Source: Pyxidicoccus xibeiensis (GTDB lineage Bacteria; Myxococcota; Myxococcia; Myxococcales; Myxococcaceae). From it: 64,000 nt of DNA. The notes below the pieces were generated by a model that was given only the letters and a program-made list of their open reading frames with translations, made no database searches and was not told the origin of the DNA. A program made the translations under genes and the position numbers. Below, in pieces: positions 18,610 through 28,470 of this stretch (position 1 is the stretch's first letter; each line of letters begins with the position of its first letter). The stretch lies in assembly GCF_024198175.1 (NCBI RefSeq), contig NZ_JAJVKV010000001.1, forward strand, positions 744,001 through 808,000, given 5' to 3'.

Positions 18610-19239
18610 ATGAGCACCCGTGGCCTACCGGTGCCGCTCGACCGGAGCATTCCCTTCGTCTCGGCGGTGGTGGACGTCATCGAGTGCCGGGGGGACCTCA
18701 CCCGAGCCATCGAAGTGCTCACGGCGGCGGAGCAGCGCTGCGGCGTCGCCCTCTGGTGGGAACTGGCCGGGGACGATTCACTGCTGTCGCCGGGGTGCTT
18801 CGTCCCCTTGAACAGGGAGGCACCTCCGACGCTGAGCGCGACGCAGGCGCTGCTCCATCGTCCCTACGAAGAGTTCATCCAGGTCTTCGGCCCCGTGGAC
18901 GAAGACGACCCCAGGTCCGCGGCCCTGGGCGACAGGCTCATGCAACTGCTCGGGGAGACGCACCTCATCCTGGCGGGGATGGACTGCGACAACGTCTTCG
19001 CGCGTACACCCGATGGCACCCTGAGCGCTTGGACCATGCGCGCGTGGGGAGCGTTCCTCGCGAGCTGGGCGAATGAGACAGGCTGGGGCCCCCACTACAG
19101 CAAGGGTGGGCAGCGCTACTCCTGGAAGTACATGGGCTTCTACAACCTGGGCGAGGAGACGCTGGAGCAGTACACGCGGTGGATGGAGGTCGTCCATGAC
19201 GTGCTCCGCCAGAAGACGCTCCGCGCCCTGGAGGAGTGA
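18610..19239 (+). CDS. Hypothetical cytoplasmic protein (209 aa)
   Basis: A soluble 209-residue protein with no signal peptide. It is rich in Trp/Tyr near the C-terminus (GAFLASWANETGW, YSWKYMGFYNLGEETLEQY) and I recognise no family. GAGGCAGGC stands just before the ATG, and the gene follows the 72-residue gene by seven bases, suggesting a two-gene unit. No catalytic motif is apparent. Confidence 0.65.
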   Translation: MSTRGLPVPLDRSIPFVSAVVDVIECRGDLTRAIEVLTAAEQRCGVALWWELAGDDSLLSPGCFVPLNREAPPTLSATQALLHRPYEEFIQVFGPVDEDDPRSAALGDRLMQLLGETHLILAGMDCDNVFARTPDGTLSAWTMRAWGAFLASWANETGWGPHYSKGGQRYSWKYMGFYNLGEETLEQYTRWMEVVHDVLRQKTLRALEE

Positions 19240-19259
19240 GGCTGCGGCCCGTCCTGAGG

Positions 19260-20021
19260 TCAACCGGTCCGGCCAGTCCCCTTAAGAATCGGGACGAGCC
19301 GCTCGCGGACCTCAGCCATGAATGCTGCCAGTCCATTGTGCCGCCCTCGCTGCTCCAGCACCTCTAGCGGTGTCCCATCCAGACACTGCCGCTCGCGGTC
19401 CCAGTCATCCTGAATCAGCTCGTAGAGAGCCCGCTTGATGTCCTTCTTCGCTCCGTGCTCGCTCGCGTCGAGCTCGTGGGACTTGAGAACGGGGTCCATG
19501 GACAGGCGCTCCCGAAGGCTACGGAGCCGTGCCATCTCATCGGCGTTGGCAGGCTCGAAGCCCGCGAGCACCCAGGCTTCCCGCTTGGGCTCCGCCAGGG
19601 CAATGACCACCTGGAAGGGCCAGGGATGGGTGCTTCGTGCCTGTTCCAGCCCCTCGCGACGCGTCGGGTCGCCGTCACTGTCACGCACCAGCAGCACGGC
19701 GTCGGGCCTGCGCTCCAGCGAGGCAAAGAGCAGGAGGGCCTGCCGGGCAATGAATGCATCCGGTCGGCCGGACTCTCCACCGAAGAACCCGAAGAGGCTC
19801 TTGATTCCTCGCTGCGCCAGTTCCTCACGCACCTTCTGCCAGCGTATGAACCTGTCCTCTGGGAGCGCGTTGACTCCAGTCCATCTATAGATGGTGTCGC
19901 GCACCTCAGGGACGAGCCAGTCGACCTCCGCGGCCAGAACCCGGTCTGCGATGCCACACGCAGTGAGCTGGTCCGCCCGCGCCTCGCAGACGACCCCGAA
20001 CTCATAGGAGGGCTCACTCAT
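19260..20021 (-). CDS. TOPRIM-like partner of AAA ATPase (OLD/RloB/DUF4276-like)
   Basis: The 253-residue protein starts with a strand and an acidic residue (EFGVVCEARAD), and residues about 120-130 read VLLVRDSDGDPTR, the Glu...DxD pattern of a TOPRIM metal site. It does not match DUF4276 closely. It overlaps the upstream ATPase by eight bases (ATGAGTGA), so the two are translationally coupled. TOPRIM proteins paired with such ATPases usually act as nucleases (OLD, Gabija, AbiL-like systems). A nuclease role is inference; the codon and base use here is more AT-rich than in surrounding genes. Confidence 0.65.
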   Translation of the reverse strand: MSEPSYEFGVVCEARADQLTACGIADRVLAAEVDWLVPEVRDTIYRWTGVNALPEDRFIRWQKVREELAQRGIKSLFGFFGGESGRPDAFIARQALLLFASLERRPDAVLLVRDSDGDPTRREGLEQARSTHPWPFQVVIALAEPKREAWVLAGFEPANADEMARLRSLRERLSMDPVLKSHELDASEHGAKKDIKRALYELIQDDWDRERQCLDGTPLEVLEQRGRHNGLAAFMAEVRERLVPILKGTGRTG

Positions 20022-21189
20022 TCGCCGCGGCCCCACCCAGCTTTCCAATCCACTCCTCGCCCACGGTGCTCCAGAACTCGCCTGGGGCCATCAGGCCCTT
20101 CCACTTCTCGAACTCAGGATGTGCGGTGAGCTTTTCGCAGCGGGCGAAGCCGTTCTCCGCGAGGAAGGTCATCCGGACTTCCTCCGGGCGCAGATAGTTC
20201 AGGATGAAGGGCGAGTGGCTGGTAGCAATGATCTGGAGCCCAGGATCGTTCTTCTGAATTGTGCGTAACGCATCAACAAGGCGAGCTTGAGCTGCCGGAT
20301 GAAGCGACAGCTCAATATCATCAAGCAACACGAGCCGGGGCTTGCTGGGACCCATGAGTGCAGTGAGAAGCCCGAGCACCATCAGCGTGCCCTCTCCCGC
20401 CGCGCCGGGAGAAACACCCTTCGCACCGCGCATGTCGAAGACGATCTGGTTTCCCCAGAGCGTGCGCCTTTCTACGATCTCCTGGTCCTGTTCGTGCGAC
20501 GCGTAAATCCGCGCCGCTGTCAGCTCTACCGTAGCGCGCTCGATGCGGATGCGACGTACCGCAGGGACGACCAGCTTGAGAGCTCCTTCAATACGGGCAA
20601 AGACCTCATCCTCGCTCAGCTTGAGGTAGGCCAGGACGGACGCAAGGCCACTTCCATCCGTCGACATGCTGGGAACGAGTTCCTCGCTGTAGGAAGCCTC
20701 CGCGAGCCGGCCTGGGACAAACCGCAAGATCGCGGTCGCGCTCAGTCCAGCCCGAAGCGGCTGGATGGCTTCGAGATCTCCCACCGTCAACGGTCCCATG
20801 TTGGCGCTAGGTTTCAAACGGCTGTCGCCAATCCAAAACGTCTGTCCACCCCAAGTGCATGCCAGACCGAATGGCAACTCTCGGAACGTTTTTCGCTGCA
20901 CCCAATCGGCGGCACTGATGGCTCTCGCCATGCCCTTCATGCCATTCCACCCGCCAAGGGCGCCGAGTTCGACGGGGGACTGGACACCATGCGACTGCAC
21001 CGGCGGTCCAGGCCAGGAGTCCTTGCCGCCCGCCAACATCGCATTGACGACGGTGGAGAGAAGATGCAGCCCCTCCAGCAGCGTCGTCTTCCCAGACGCA
21101 TTGGGCCCCACCAGCACCGTGAAGGGCTCCAGCTCCAGGTCGAGCGAGCGGTACGCCTTGAAGTTGCGGAACTGGACCTTCTCGATCAC
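20014..21189 (-). CDS. AAA ATPase, ABC/OLD-like (AAA_21)
   Basis: The 391-residue protein has Walker A GPNASGKT at 29-36, an FRNFKAY..L N-terminal strand typical of OLD/RecF-type ATPases, a signature-like AAGEGTLMVLGLL at about 263-275, and Walker B LVLLDDIELSLHP (D290, D291, E293; the usual second Glu is Asp). A conserved His follows in ATSHSPF. Such ATPases often drive a TOPRIM nuclease, which is the adjacent coupled gene. I chose the GTG at 21189 (AGGAGG seven bases upstream) over the GTG at 21195. GC content is visibly lower than in flanking genes, suggesting horizontal acquisition. Confidence 0.85.
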   Translation of the reverse strand: MIEKVQFRNFKAYRSLDLELEPFTVLVGPNASGKTTLLEGLHLLSTVVNAMLAGGKDSWPGPPVQSHGVQSPVELGALGGWNGMKGMARAISAADWVQRKTFRELPFGLACTWGGQTFWIGDSRLKPSANMGPLTVGDLEAIQPLRAGLSATAILRFVPGRLAEASYSEELVPSMSTDGSGLASVLAYLKLSEDEVFARIEGALKLVVPAVRRIRIERATVELTAARIYASHEQDQEIVERRTLWGNQIVFDMRGAKGVSPGAAGEGTLMVLGLLTALMGPSKPRLVLLDDIELSLHPAAQARLVDALRTIQKNDPGLQIIATSHSPFILNYLRPEEVRMTFLAENGFARCEKLTAHPEFEKWKGLMAPGEFWSTVGEEWIGKLGGAAANE

Positions 21190-21218
21190 GGCCACCCCTC
21201 CTGACGTCGCGCAGCCTA

Positions 21219-21242
21219 CCCCTCTCCCGTGAGGGAGAGGGG
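21219..21242 (-). terminator. Strong hairpin between EttA and ATPase genes
   Basis: A perfect 10-bp stem (CCCCTCTCCC with GGGAGAGGGG) around the four-base loop GTGA, 15 bases after the ettA stop and before the GTG start of the ATPase. It has no T-run on the minus-strand side, so it may be a weak or Rho-assisted terminator, or an attenuating hairpin. Confidence 0.5.
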
Positions 21243-21256
21243 AAAGTCCCGCCCGA

Positions 21257-22936
21257 TCAGCTCTTGGTGAGGGGCCGGTACCGGATGCGGTGCGGCTCCA
21301 GCGCCTCGGGGCCCAGGCGCTTCTTCTTGTCCGCCTCGTAGTCCTGGAAGTTGCCCTCGAAGAAGAACGCCTTGCTGTCCCCCTCGAACGCCAGGATGTG
21401 CGTGGCGATGCGGTCCAGGAACCACCGGTCGTGGCTGATGACCACCGCGCAGCCCGCGAAGCTCAAGAGCGCGTCCTCCAGGCTCCGCAGCGTCTCCACG
21501 TCCAGGTCGTTCGTGGGCTCGTCGAGCAGCAGGAGATTCCCACCGCTCTTGAGCATCTTCGCCAGGTGCACGCGGTTGCGCTCGCCGCCGGACAGGTCCT
21601 TCACCCGCTTCTGCTGGTCCTGGCCCTTGAACGCGAAGCCCGCCAGGTACGCGCGGCTGGGCACCTGCCCGCCCTTGCCCAGGTCGATGAAGTCCAGCCC
21701 GCCGTTCACCTCCTGGAACACCGAGTTGTCGCCGTTCAGCGCGTCGCGGCTCTGGTCCACGTAGGCCAGCTTCACCGTCTCGCCCACCCGCAGCTCGCCC
21801 GCGTCCGGCGTCTCCACGCCCGTCATCATCCGGAACAGCGTCGTCTTACCCGCGCCGTTGGGCCCAATCACGCCGACGATTCCGCCCGGCGGCAGCTTGA
21901 AGTTCAGGTCGTCCACCAGCAGCCGGTCGCCGTACGCCTTGCGCAGCCCCTTGGCCTCCACCACCAGCCCGCCCAGCTTCGGCGCGGGGGGGATGATGAT
22001 TTCACCCGTCGCCTCGCGCTTCTCCTGCGACTGGTTGAGCAGGTCCTCGTACGCGGCGATACGCGCCTTGCTCTTCGCCTGGCGCGCCTTGGGCGACTGG
22101 CGCACCCACTCCAGCTCGCGCTTGAGCGTCTTCTGCCGGTGGCTCTCCGACTTCTCCTCCAGCGCCAGCCGGTTCTGCTTCTGCTCCAGCCAGCTGGAGT
22201 AGTTGCCCTTCCAGGGCACCCCCTCGCCGCGGTCCAGCTCCAGAATCCACTCGGCCGCGTTGTCCAGGAAGTACCGGTCGTGGGTGATGCAGACGATGGT
22301 GCCCTTGTACTCCTTCAGCGCCACCTCCAGCCACGCGACGCTCTCCGCGTCCAGGTGGTTGGTGGGCTCGTCCAGCAGCAGCAGGTCCGGCTTCTCCAGG
22401 AGGATGCGGCACAGCGCCACGCGGCGCTTCTCACCGCCGGACAGCTTCGTCACGTCCGCGTCGCCCGGGGGCAGCCGCAGCGCGTCCATCGCCATCTCGA
22501 GCGTCCGGTCCAGCTCCCAGCCGTTCACCGAGTCGATGTAGTCCTGGAGCCGGCCCTGCTCGGCCAGCAGCTTCTCCATGGCCGCGTCGTCCATGGGCTC
22601 GGCGAACTTCGCGCTGACCTCGTTGAAGCGGTCCAGCGCGGCCCGAATCTCCTTCAGGCCCAGCTCCACGTTCCCCTTCACGTCCAGCGTGGGGTCGAGC
22701 TGCGGCTCCTGCGCCAGGTAGCCCACCTTCGCCGTGGGGTCCGGCTTGGCCACGCCGAAGAACTCGGTGTCCACGCCCGCCATGATGCGCAGCAGCGTGG
22801 ACTTACCCGAGCCGTTGGGGCCGATGACACCAATCTTCGCGCCCGGGAAGAACGACAGGTAGATGCCCTTGAGGATCTCCTTGCTGTTCTTGACCTTGCG
22901 CAGGTCCTGCATCGTGAAGATGAAATTCTGGGCCAT
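21257..22936 (-). CDS. ettA: Energy-dependent translational throttle protein EttA (ABC-F)
   Basis: The 559-residue protein has two ABC domains (Walker [10 protein letters not shown] at 39-47 and GPNGAGKTT in the second half; signatures [12 protein letters not shown] and [12 protein letters not shown]; both Walker B as LLLLDEPTN), no membrane part, and the EttA-type start [15 protein letters not shown]. EttA binds the ribosomal E site and gates elongation according to energy state. The conserved opening and AGGAAAG upstream fix the start; the frame stays open well upstream but that part has no ABC homology. Confidence 0.95.
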   Translation of the reverse strand: MAQNFIFTMQDLRKVKNSKEILKGIYLSFFPGAKIGVIGPNGSGKSTLLRIMAGVDTEFFGVAKPDPTAKVGYLAQEPQLDPTLDVKGNVELGLKEIRAALDRFNEVSAKFAEPMDDAAMEKLLAEQGRLQDYIDSVNGWELDRTLEMAMDALRLPPGDADVTKLSGGEKRRVALCRILLEKPDLLLLDEPTNHLDAESVAWLEVALKEYKGTIVCITHDRYFLDNAAEWILELDRGEGVPWKGNYSSWLEQKQNRLALEEKSESHRQKTLKRELEWVRQSPKARQAKSKARIAAYEDLLNQSQEKREATGEIIIPPAPKLGGLVVEAKGLRKAYGDRLLVDDLNFKLPPGGIVGVIGPNGAGKTTLFRMMTGVETPDAGELRVGETVKLAYVDQSRDALNGDNSVFQEVNGGLDFIDLGKGGQVPSRAYLAGFAFKGQDQQKRVKDLSGGERNRVHLAKMLKSGGNLLLLDEPTNDLDVETLRSLEDALLSFAGCAVVISHDRWFLDRIATHILAFEGDSKAFFFEGNFQDYEADKKKRLGPEALEPHRIRYRPLTKS

Positions 22937-23120
22937 CGCGGCTTTCCTGCCTCCGGCGGGGTGAAGGGCACAGCGGATACCAGGGTGGAACACCGCACTC
23001 AAGGCGCGAGCGTCCCTACCGTCCGCAACCCCAAGCCCCCCCGGCGGCCCGAGCACGCCAGCCCGGCCACCGAGCACGGGCCACGGGAGTCTTCCCCGAG
23101 GCCCATGCCCGAGGCACCGC

Positions 23121-25136
23121 TCACAGCCGCCCGAGGTACTCCTGGGCGAGCGCCCGGATGGTCGGGTCCGGGTCGCCGAGGAAGGCCGAGACGAACTGGG
23201 GCGAGCGGCTGCGCTCGGCGAGCACCGCGAGCGTCTTGCGGCGCACCGCCGGGTCCGGCTGGCCGGGCATGGCCTGGAGCGCCTGCGCCATGACGGCGTC
23301 CAGCGGGGCCAGCTCGTTGAACAGGTCCACCACGCCCAGGCGCACCTCCACGCTCGGGTCTGACATGAAGAGCGAGAAGATGCGGTGGGCCGCCTGCGGG
23401 TCGGCCACCTGCCGCAGGGCGCTCGCCGCCGCCAGCCGCACGTTGGCGTCCGGGCTGTCCAGGTAGCGCTCGGCCAGGGCCAGCGTGGCCGGCTCGCCGA
23501 TGTTGCCCAGGCCCAGGAGCGCCAGCTCCTGACGCTCCGGGTCCTTCGCCCGGGCCAGCGCGTCCACCAGCGCCCCCTGCCACTGCGACACGTCCTCGCC
23601 GCGCTCCTTCGCCAGCCGGCCCTGGTGCCCCACCAGCAGCGCCGCGTTGACGGCGATTTCGGCGGGTACGTCCAGCATCTCGCCGCGCAGCGTCTGCAGG
23701 AGCGCGTCACGGCCCGTCCACTCCAGCGTGTCCTGCGTGCCGATGCCCTGGAGCGCCGCCGCGTAGCCCTCCTCCGGCATCCCCTTGGAGGCGAGCACGT
23801 TGAGCGCGAGCGTCTGTCCCTCGACGCCCAGGCCCACGACCTGGGCCACCACGGCGGACAGCACGTCGGCGGGCACCGGGTCCTTCAGGTCCGTCAGCAC
23901 GGGGAGCAGCGACTGGCGTGCCACCGCCGGGTGGCTGGAGAAGAGCGACACCAGGTCCTTCAGCAGCGGGCGGGCGTCCTCCGCCTGTGGGTCGAACCGG
24001 GGCAGGCGCCGCAGGGCGGCCATCAGCTCCACCAGCTTGCGCTCCACCTCGGCGGGCTCGAGCCCCACCGTCCCGGGCCGGGCGGTGACGGAGGAGCGGG
24101 CCGCTTCCGCCACGCGGCGGGGGTCCACGTCCCGCAGGGCCACCAGGTGCTCCTCCAGCGAGGACGGCGGCGCCGTGTCCGCGAAGGCCTCCAGCCCCGC
24201 GGGCTGCACGGAGTACGTCTCCTCCACGTCCGAGTCCATGAGCGGGTGGCGCACCTGCGTGCGGAAGCGCGCCTCCACGGCGAGCACCCGCCGCTCCTCC
24301 AGGCTGAAGCGGATGCGCGCCTTGCCCATCGTCTTCACGTCCTTCTCGCGCAGGCCCACGCCGTCCGCCTCGGCGGGCGAGGCGTGGTGGAGTTCCTGGT
24401 AGTGCTTCGTCTTGCCGACGAGCAGCGTCTGGCCGTCGCGGGCCTCCACCTTGTAGGCGCCGTTGTAGCGGCCGAAGCTGTCGTGCTCCTCGGCGTTCCA
24501 CTCCTCGGGCGGACGGCCGGGGACGCTGGCGGCCATCAGCTCCAGGACGTTGAAGAGCTGCGGCAGGGCCTGGGGCTTGAGCTCCGGGGCCACCTTCACG
24601 CCGAGGACCTTGTTGCGCGGGTCCAGCTGCACGAAGGCCTCGGCGCCGTCGAGCAGCTTCGCCTGCTGCTCGCTGAGGAACGCCTCGTCCTGGGCGGACA
24701 TCCCGCTGCCGGGGTACGTGGAGCGCGAGCCGGTGTCCTTCCAGCGCAGCCGGACCCAGCGGCCCTCCGCGCCCGGCACCGGCCTCCACTCCAGCAGGCC
24801 GGAGACCTTCGTCACCACCTCGGTCTTCGCGTTGTCGGTGGTCACCTGCTGCTTCGCGTTCGGGTCCAGCCCGCTCGCCATCTTCGAGATGTCCAGGGTG
24901 AAGCGCAGGTCGTGCTCCACGCGGTAGACGGCGCGCGAGGCCCGCTGGCCCGGCTCGGGGAGCGCGGGCAGCGGCGGTTCGGGGAGCTCCTCGTCCCGTG
25001 AGGAGGCAACAGGCGGGGTGGCCGTGGGCGTCGGCTGCGTGCGGCTCAGCAGCAGCCCGGCCGCGGCGAGCAGGGCCGCCACGGCCAGGACGACCGCGGC
25101 GACCCTCCGGTGCTTGCTCGGGGGGGTGGACTTCAT
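23121..25136 (-). CDS. Membrane-anchored or secreted HEAT-repeat protein
   Basis: The 671-residue protein has an N-terminal hydrophobic signal-anchor ([20 protein letters not shown]), a Pro-rich stretch, a large beta-rich domain (about 70-320: [45 protein letters not shown]), and a C-terminal alpha-solenoid of HEAT-type repeats (about 340-670, e.g. [22 protein letters not shown]). The beta-domain plus helical-array order recalls vitellogenin-like lipid-transfer proteins, but that is only a resemblance. It lies 38 bases downstream of the somatomedin-like gene on the same strand, so the two probably form one operon. Confidence 0.75.
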   Translation of the reverse strand: MKSTPPSKHRRVAAVVLAVAALLAAAGLLLSRTQPTPTATPPVASSRDEELPEPPLPALPEPGQRASRAVYRVEHDLRFTLDISKMASGLDPNAKQQVTTDNAKTEVVTKVSGLLEWRPVPGAEGRWVRLRWKDTGSRSTYPGSGMSAQDEAFLSEQQAKLLDGAEAFVQLDPRNKVLGVKVAPELKPQALPQLFNVLELMAASVPGRPPEEWNAEEHDSFGRYNGAYKVEARDGQTLLVGKTKHYQELHHASPAEADGVGLREKDVKTMGKARIRFSLEERRVLAVEARFRTQVRHPLMDSDVEETYSVQPAGLEAFADTAPPSSLEEHLVALRDVDPRRVAEAARSSVTARPGTVGLEPAEVERKLVELMAALRRLPRFDPQAEDARPLLKDLVSLFSSHPAVARQSLLPVLTDLKDPVPADVLSAVVAQVVGLGVEGQTLALNVLASKGMPEEGYAAALQGIGTQDTLEWTGRDALLQTLRGEMLDVPAEIAVNAALLVGHQGRLAKERGEDVSQWQGALVDALARAKDPERQELALLGLGNIGEPATLALAERYLDSPDANVRLAAASALRQVADPQAAHRIFSLFMSDPSVEVRLGVVDLFNELAPLDAVMAQALQAMPGQPDPAVRRKTLAVLAERSRSPQFVSAFLGDPDPTIRALAQEYLGRL

Positions 25137-25174
25137 GGGTTGACTCCTACGGGGTAGAGGATGGGGTCAGCGGC

Positions 25175-26782
25175 CTAGAGCACGGGGCAGGGAGGCATGC
25201 GGCAGGTGCCGCCGCCGTTGCAGTCGACCGGGCAGTTCTCGCCCAGCGAGCAGCGGCCATCGCCGCAGCGGACGATGGTGCAGGTGCCGCCGCAGTCCTC
25301 GTTGCAAAGGCAGGACGTCTCGCCGCCGTTGCACACGCCGTCGCCGCAGCTGGGCCACAGGGTGTCGTAGTTGGTCTTCAGCGCCGTGCAGCTGATGGGC
25401 GTCAGGCCGGCGAAGCTGGGGTACCAGTACCGCTCGAACAGGGTGGCGGGCGCGCCGTCACCGCCCCAGGTCCCGCTGCCAATCTTGTGCTTCCACGTCT
25501 TGTGGCCGATGAAGAACTTCGCGGTGAGGTACGCCTCCAGTGTCCACGACGCCGCCTTGCGCTGGACGTACGCGTTGGAGTGGACGGTGAGGTTCGAGCC
25601 GTTGGTCGAGCTGACCTCCATGATGTTCGGCATGTGGTAGTCGAGCAGGTTGGCGGTGCCGTTGATGCCCACCTCGGCGCCCACGTTGAACGCCGACACG
25701 TCCACCTTGGCGCCGCCCACCACGGAGCCAATCACCTCCGAGTCCACCGTGCTGGAGGCGTTGCGCGTGGTGAGGTTGTGGCTGGCGGTGTACTGGACCT
25801 TCGCCTTGGCGGAGGCCGACAGCGTCGCGGTGACGACCTTGATGGTGTAGGAGAAGGACTTGCTCGCGCCAGGAATCGTCTGGTTGTAGATGACCACGGG
25901 CGTGGTGGCCCCCTGGAAGTCGAGGAGCGTCTCCGGGCACGTCAGGCCCGGCAGGTCCGTGAGGTTCTGGGCGGGGACGCAGGACTTGTTGATGGCCTTC
26001 TTCCAGACAATCGAGCCGCCGGCCCGGATGTAGATGCCGGCCTGGTTGGTCTTGCAGGCCCGGGCGACGGGCTGCACGTTGGAATACACGTCCAGCGCCG
26101 GGTTGGAGTAGGAGCCAATCTCCTTGCCCACGATGAGGAAGCGGGCCCGCGCGCCCAGCTGCGCGTTGGCCGTGTCGATGGCGACGCGCGACGAGTAGTA
26201 GCTCCAGCCCTTCATGCCGAGCGCGGAATTGCCCAGGTTCTGGGTGCCGGTGTTCTTCGCGCAGGTGATGGTGTACGTGCTCCCCGAGCCGCTCTCCGTA
26301 CACGGCTCCGTGGTCGTCGCGTGGATGTCGAAGTTGGGCGGGGGAATCGCGTTGCAGACATACGCCGAGCAGGTGGCGGCGGCGCCCGAATCGGAGATGC
26401 ACTGGGCGTTGCAGTCCGAGGTGGAGTCGCAGAACGAGGCGCACGGGGCGTCGCGCGTCTCCTCGGGGATGTAGCAGGTGAAGTGGCCGCACCAGCTGGT
26501 GTTGCCGTAGTTGTCGGCACATTCGTAGCCGCAGTCGCTGCTGGAGTTACAGACGGCCGAGCAGGATGAAGTCAGGCTGGCGCTGCTGCTGTCGCCGCAG
26601 GCGGACTGGAAGTCCGAGCAGCAGTCGCCGTACTCGGAGCAGGACGCGTCGCAGTAGCACGTCCCGGCGGAGCTGCCGCAGTTGTCGACACAGGACTGCG
26701 CGGCCGCGGTGTCGGGGATGGCGGCGAGTGCCAGCCCGAACGTCAGCGCCGCGACGCGCAGGACGGGTGAGAGGAGTTGCAT
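25175..26782 (-). CDS. Secreted Cys-rich protein with somatomedin-B-like domain and CGDGxC repeats
   Basis: The 535-residue protein has a signal peptide (cleaved near TAAAQS), then an eight-cysteine module at 31-62 with spacing C-x3-C-x6-C-x-C-x3-C-x5-CC-x6-C, which fits the somatomedin-B fold, then two further Cys-rich segments. A central beta-rich domain follows (about 165-475). The tail has two CGDGxC..GE.C..DC modules (CGDGVCNGGETSC, CGDGRCSLGENC), common in myxobacterial secreted proteins. GGAG precedes the ATG. It is first in a likely operon with the HEAT-repeat gene. It is probably a surface or matrix protein; activity unknown. Confidence 0.78.
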   Translation of the reverse strand: MQLLSPVLRVAALTFGLALAAIPDTAAAQSCVDNCGSSAGTCYCDASCSEYGDCCSDFQSACGDSSSASLTSSCSAVCNSSSDCGYECADNYGNTSWCGHFTCYIPEETRDAPCASFCDSTSDCNAQCISDSGAAATCSAYVCNAIPPPNFDIHATTTEPCTESGSGSTYTITCAKNTGTQNLGNSALGMKGWSYYSSRVAIDTANAQLGARARFLIVGKEIGSYSNPALDVYSNVQPVARACKTNQAGIYIRAGGSIVWKKAINKSCVPAQNLTDLPGLTCPETLLDFQGATTPVVIYNQTIPGASKSFSYTIKVVTATLSASAKAKVQYTASHNLTTRNASSTVDSEVIGSVVGGAKVDVSAFNVGAEVGINGTANLLDYHMPNIMEVSSTNGSNLTVHSNAYVQRKAASWTLEAYLTAKFFIGHKTWKHKIGSGTWGGDGAPATLFERYWYPSFAGLTPISCTALKTNYDTLWPSCGDGVCNGGETSCLCNEDCGGTCTIVRCGDGRCSLGENCPVDCNGGGTCRMPPCPVL

Positions 26783-27032
26783 GGGGTCTCCGTTGTGAGG
26801 GCAGACGGGGAGCGAGCCCCTGCCTGCGATGCAGGAGCGGAATTGCCCGACGTGAGGCAGGTGCTCGGCCCTCTTCCTGGGAACGGAGAAACGGGAATTA
26901 TGTCGCACGTGTCGCACGCGCGGTTCGTCCCCATTCCGTCCCAGGCCTGCCAGGTCGGGAGGGGACGCCATACCCGCAGTGTCGCGGGCACGGGATTTCC
27001 GGCTGTGCGGGAATGGGACGCGGCGGGGGCGC

Positions 27033-28121
27033 TCAGGCCCGCCGCAACGTGATGACAGCAAGCTCCGGCGGGGCGCCCAGCCGGACCGGGGGCCCGGTGG
27101 TGCCGGCGCCGCGATTCACGTACAGCCACGAGCGGCCCTGCCGGTACAGCCCGGCCGTCCACCGGGTGATGAACCGCGCCAGGGACAGGCGGCGGACGCC
27201 CGGCACCGCGAGCTGCCCGCCGTGGGTGTGTCCCGAGAGCGTCAGCTCCACGCCTCGGGCCTGCGCCTGGGGAAACAGGTCCGGGTCATGCGCGAGCAGC
27301 ACCGTGGGCGCGCCCTCGGGACGCGCCGCGAGCGCCCGCCCCAGGTCGTGCCGCGAGGTCCAGGTGTCGTCGACGCCCGCGACATAGAGGCGAGCCCCAC
27401 CCCGCTCGACGACGACGCCACGGTTGCGCAGCACCTGGAGGCCGTGGCGCTGCAGCTCGCGGACGAAGTGCTCGCCGTCGGTGAAGTAGTCGTGGTTGCC
27501 CATGCAGGCGAAGGCGCCGTCCTTCGCGCGCAGGCCGCCGAGTGCGCGCGCGACGGCGTCGACATGGGAGGAGCCGTGGGTAATCAGGTCGCCGGTGACG
27601 GTGACGAGGTCCAGGTCCAGCCCGTTGAGGCGCGACACCCAGGAGGCCACGCGCGCCTCGGGCACGTGGGGGCCGCAGTGCACGTCGGAGAGCTGACCGA
27701 TGCGGTAGCCGTCCAGCTCCGGTGGCAGTCCCTCGACGCGCACGGTGCGCCTGCGCAGGCGGGGCCGGCCGAGGACCGCGTCACCGCCCACCACCAGCGC
27801 GAGGCCGCCGGCCAGGGCCCACGTGGCCCCACCCGGCGCGCCGGCCCGGATGGCCAGCAGGGCGGGGAGCATGAGCAGGTCGAACACCAGGCAGGCCGAC
27901 CACCACCCCAGCGCCAGGTAGGTGGACGGGCTGCGAGGCGTGGCTGTCCAGGGGCTCTCCAGCTTCCGCAGGTAAGGCCAGGAGACGAGCAGCGCCACCA
28001 CGGCCGGCAGGGGCGTGTGCGTCGCCGCGCAGAGCCAGAGCACCGGCGGGAGCTGGACGACGGTGACGAGGAGGCCCGCCATCAAGGGGAAGCGGCCCTG
28101 CAGCAGCGTTCTGAGGGACAT
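27033..28121 (-). CDS. Membrane-anchored metallophosphoesterase (calcineurin-like)
   Basis: The 362-residue protein has about four N-terminal hydrophobic segments (to about residue 120) and then the full calcineurin-like metal motif set: QLSDVHCG, VTGDLI, CMGNHDY, LLAHDPD and LSGHTHGG. This architecture matches YkuE/YaeI-type phosphoesterases, which hydrolyse phosphodiesters (UDP-diacylglucosamine or related lipids have been reported for relatives). The active face is probably cytoplasmic or periplasmic depending on topology, which I cannot settle. The start lacks a strong ribosome-binding site. Confidence 0.83.
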   Translation of the reverse strand: MSLRTLLQGRFPLMAGLLVTVVQLPPVLWLCAATHTPLPAVVALLVSWPYLRKLESPWTATPRSPSTYLALGWWSACLVFDLLMLPALLAIRAGAPGGATWALAGGLALVVGGDAVLGRPRLRRRTVRVEGLPPELDGYRIGQLSDVHCGPHVPEARVASWVSRLNGLDLDLVTVTGDLITHGSSHVDAVARALGGLRAKDGAFACMGNHDYFTDGEHFVRELQRHGLQVLRNRGVVVERGGARLYVAGVDDTWTSRHDLGRALAARPEGAPTVLLAHDPDLFPQAQARGVELTLSGHTHGGQLAVPGVRRLSLARFITRWTAGLYRQGRSWLYVNRGAGTTGPPVRLGAPPELAVITLRRA

Positions 28122-28200
28122 CGGTCTGCCGTCTTTAATCGACTTGGGACCCGCGTGCCGGGTCTCGACGTCCGCCTCGGGACGCGCAGGCGGAGAGACG

Positions 28201-28237
28201 CGCGATTCCCCAGGGGTCCTGACGGGGAATCATCGCG
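28201..28237. other. Hairpin in intergenic region upstream of metallophosphoesterase
   Basis: CGCGATTCCCC and GGGGAATCATCGCG pair into a stem of 11 bp with a three-base bulge around a 12-base loop. It lies in the 322-base gene-free gap between the metallophosphoesterase start and the repeat cluster. It could be a terminator for transcription coming from the epimerase gene, or a structured leader of the phosphoesterase mRNA. Confidence 0.4.
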
Positions 28238-28280
28238 CGCCTGCACCATGGCGCGTCAGGCCCGCCAGCCTGACGTCCCA

Positions 28281-28470
28281 GCGAGGCCTGCCATGCGGAA
28301 GCGACGTTCGAGCCTTGTCGGCAGAGTCCGCTTGGCATCAGCCGCCCCCTCGCAGCGCGACAGCGAGGCCTGCCACGTGGCCAGCGACGTTCGAGCCTCG
28401 TCGCCGGAGCCCGCGTGGCACCAGCCATCCCCACCGCACAGCACTACAGCGAGGCCTTCCATGCCGCCAG
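28281..28470. repeat. Three 82-86-bp repeats that begin with the last codons of the epimerase gene
   Basis: GCGAGGCCTGCC or a close variant (GCGAGGCCTTCC) begins at 28281, 28363 and 28449, intervals 82 and 86. In the first two units GCGACGTTCGAGCC.TGTC or CGTC and GAG(T/C)CCGC.TGGCA follow, giving units similar over most of their length. The copy at 28449 lies inside the epimerase coding end (its AAWKASL codons); the other two continue downstream of the stop codon. The period is not a multiple of three in both intervals, so these units are non-coding. Confidence 0.75.

Noticed and set aside
19260..21189. Gabija or a complete named defence system
   Set aside because: Gabija needs a UvrD-like helicase beside its OLD-type nuclease; here the ATPase and TOPRIM-like proteins are separate and no helicase is present.
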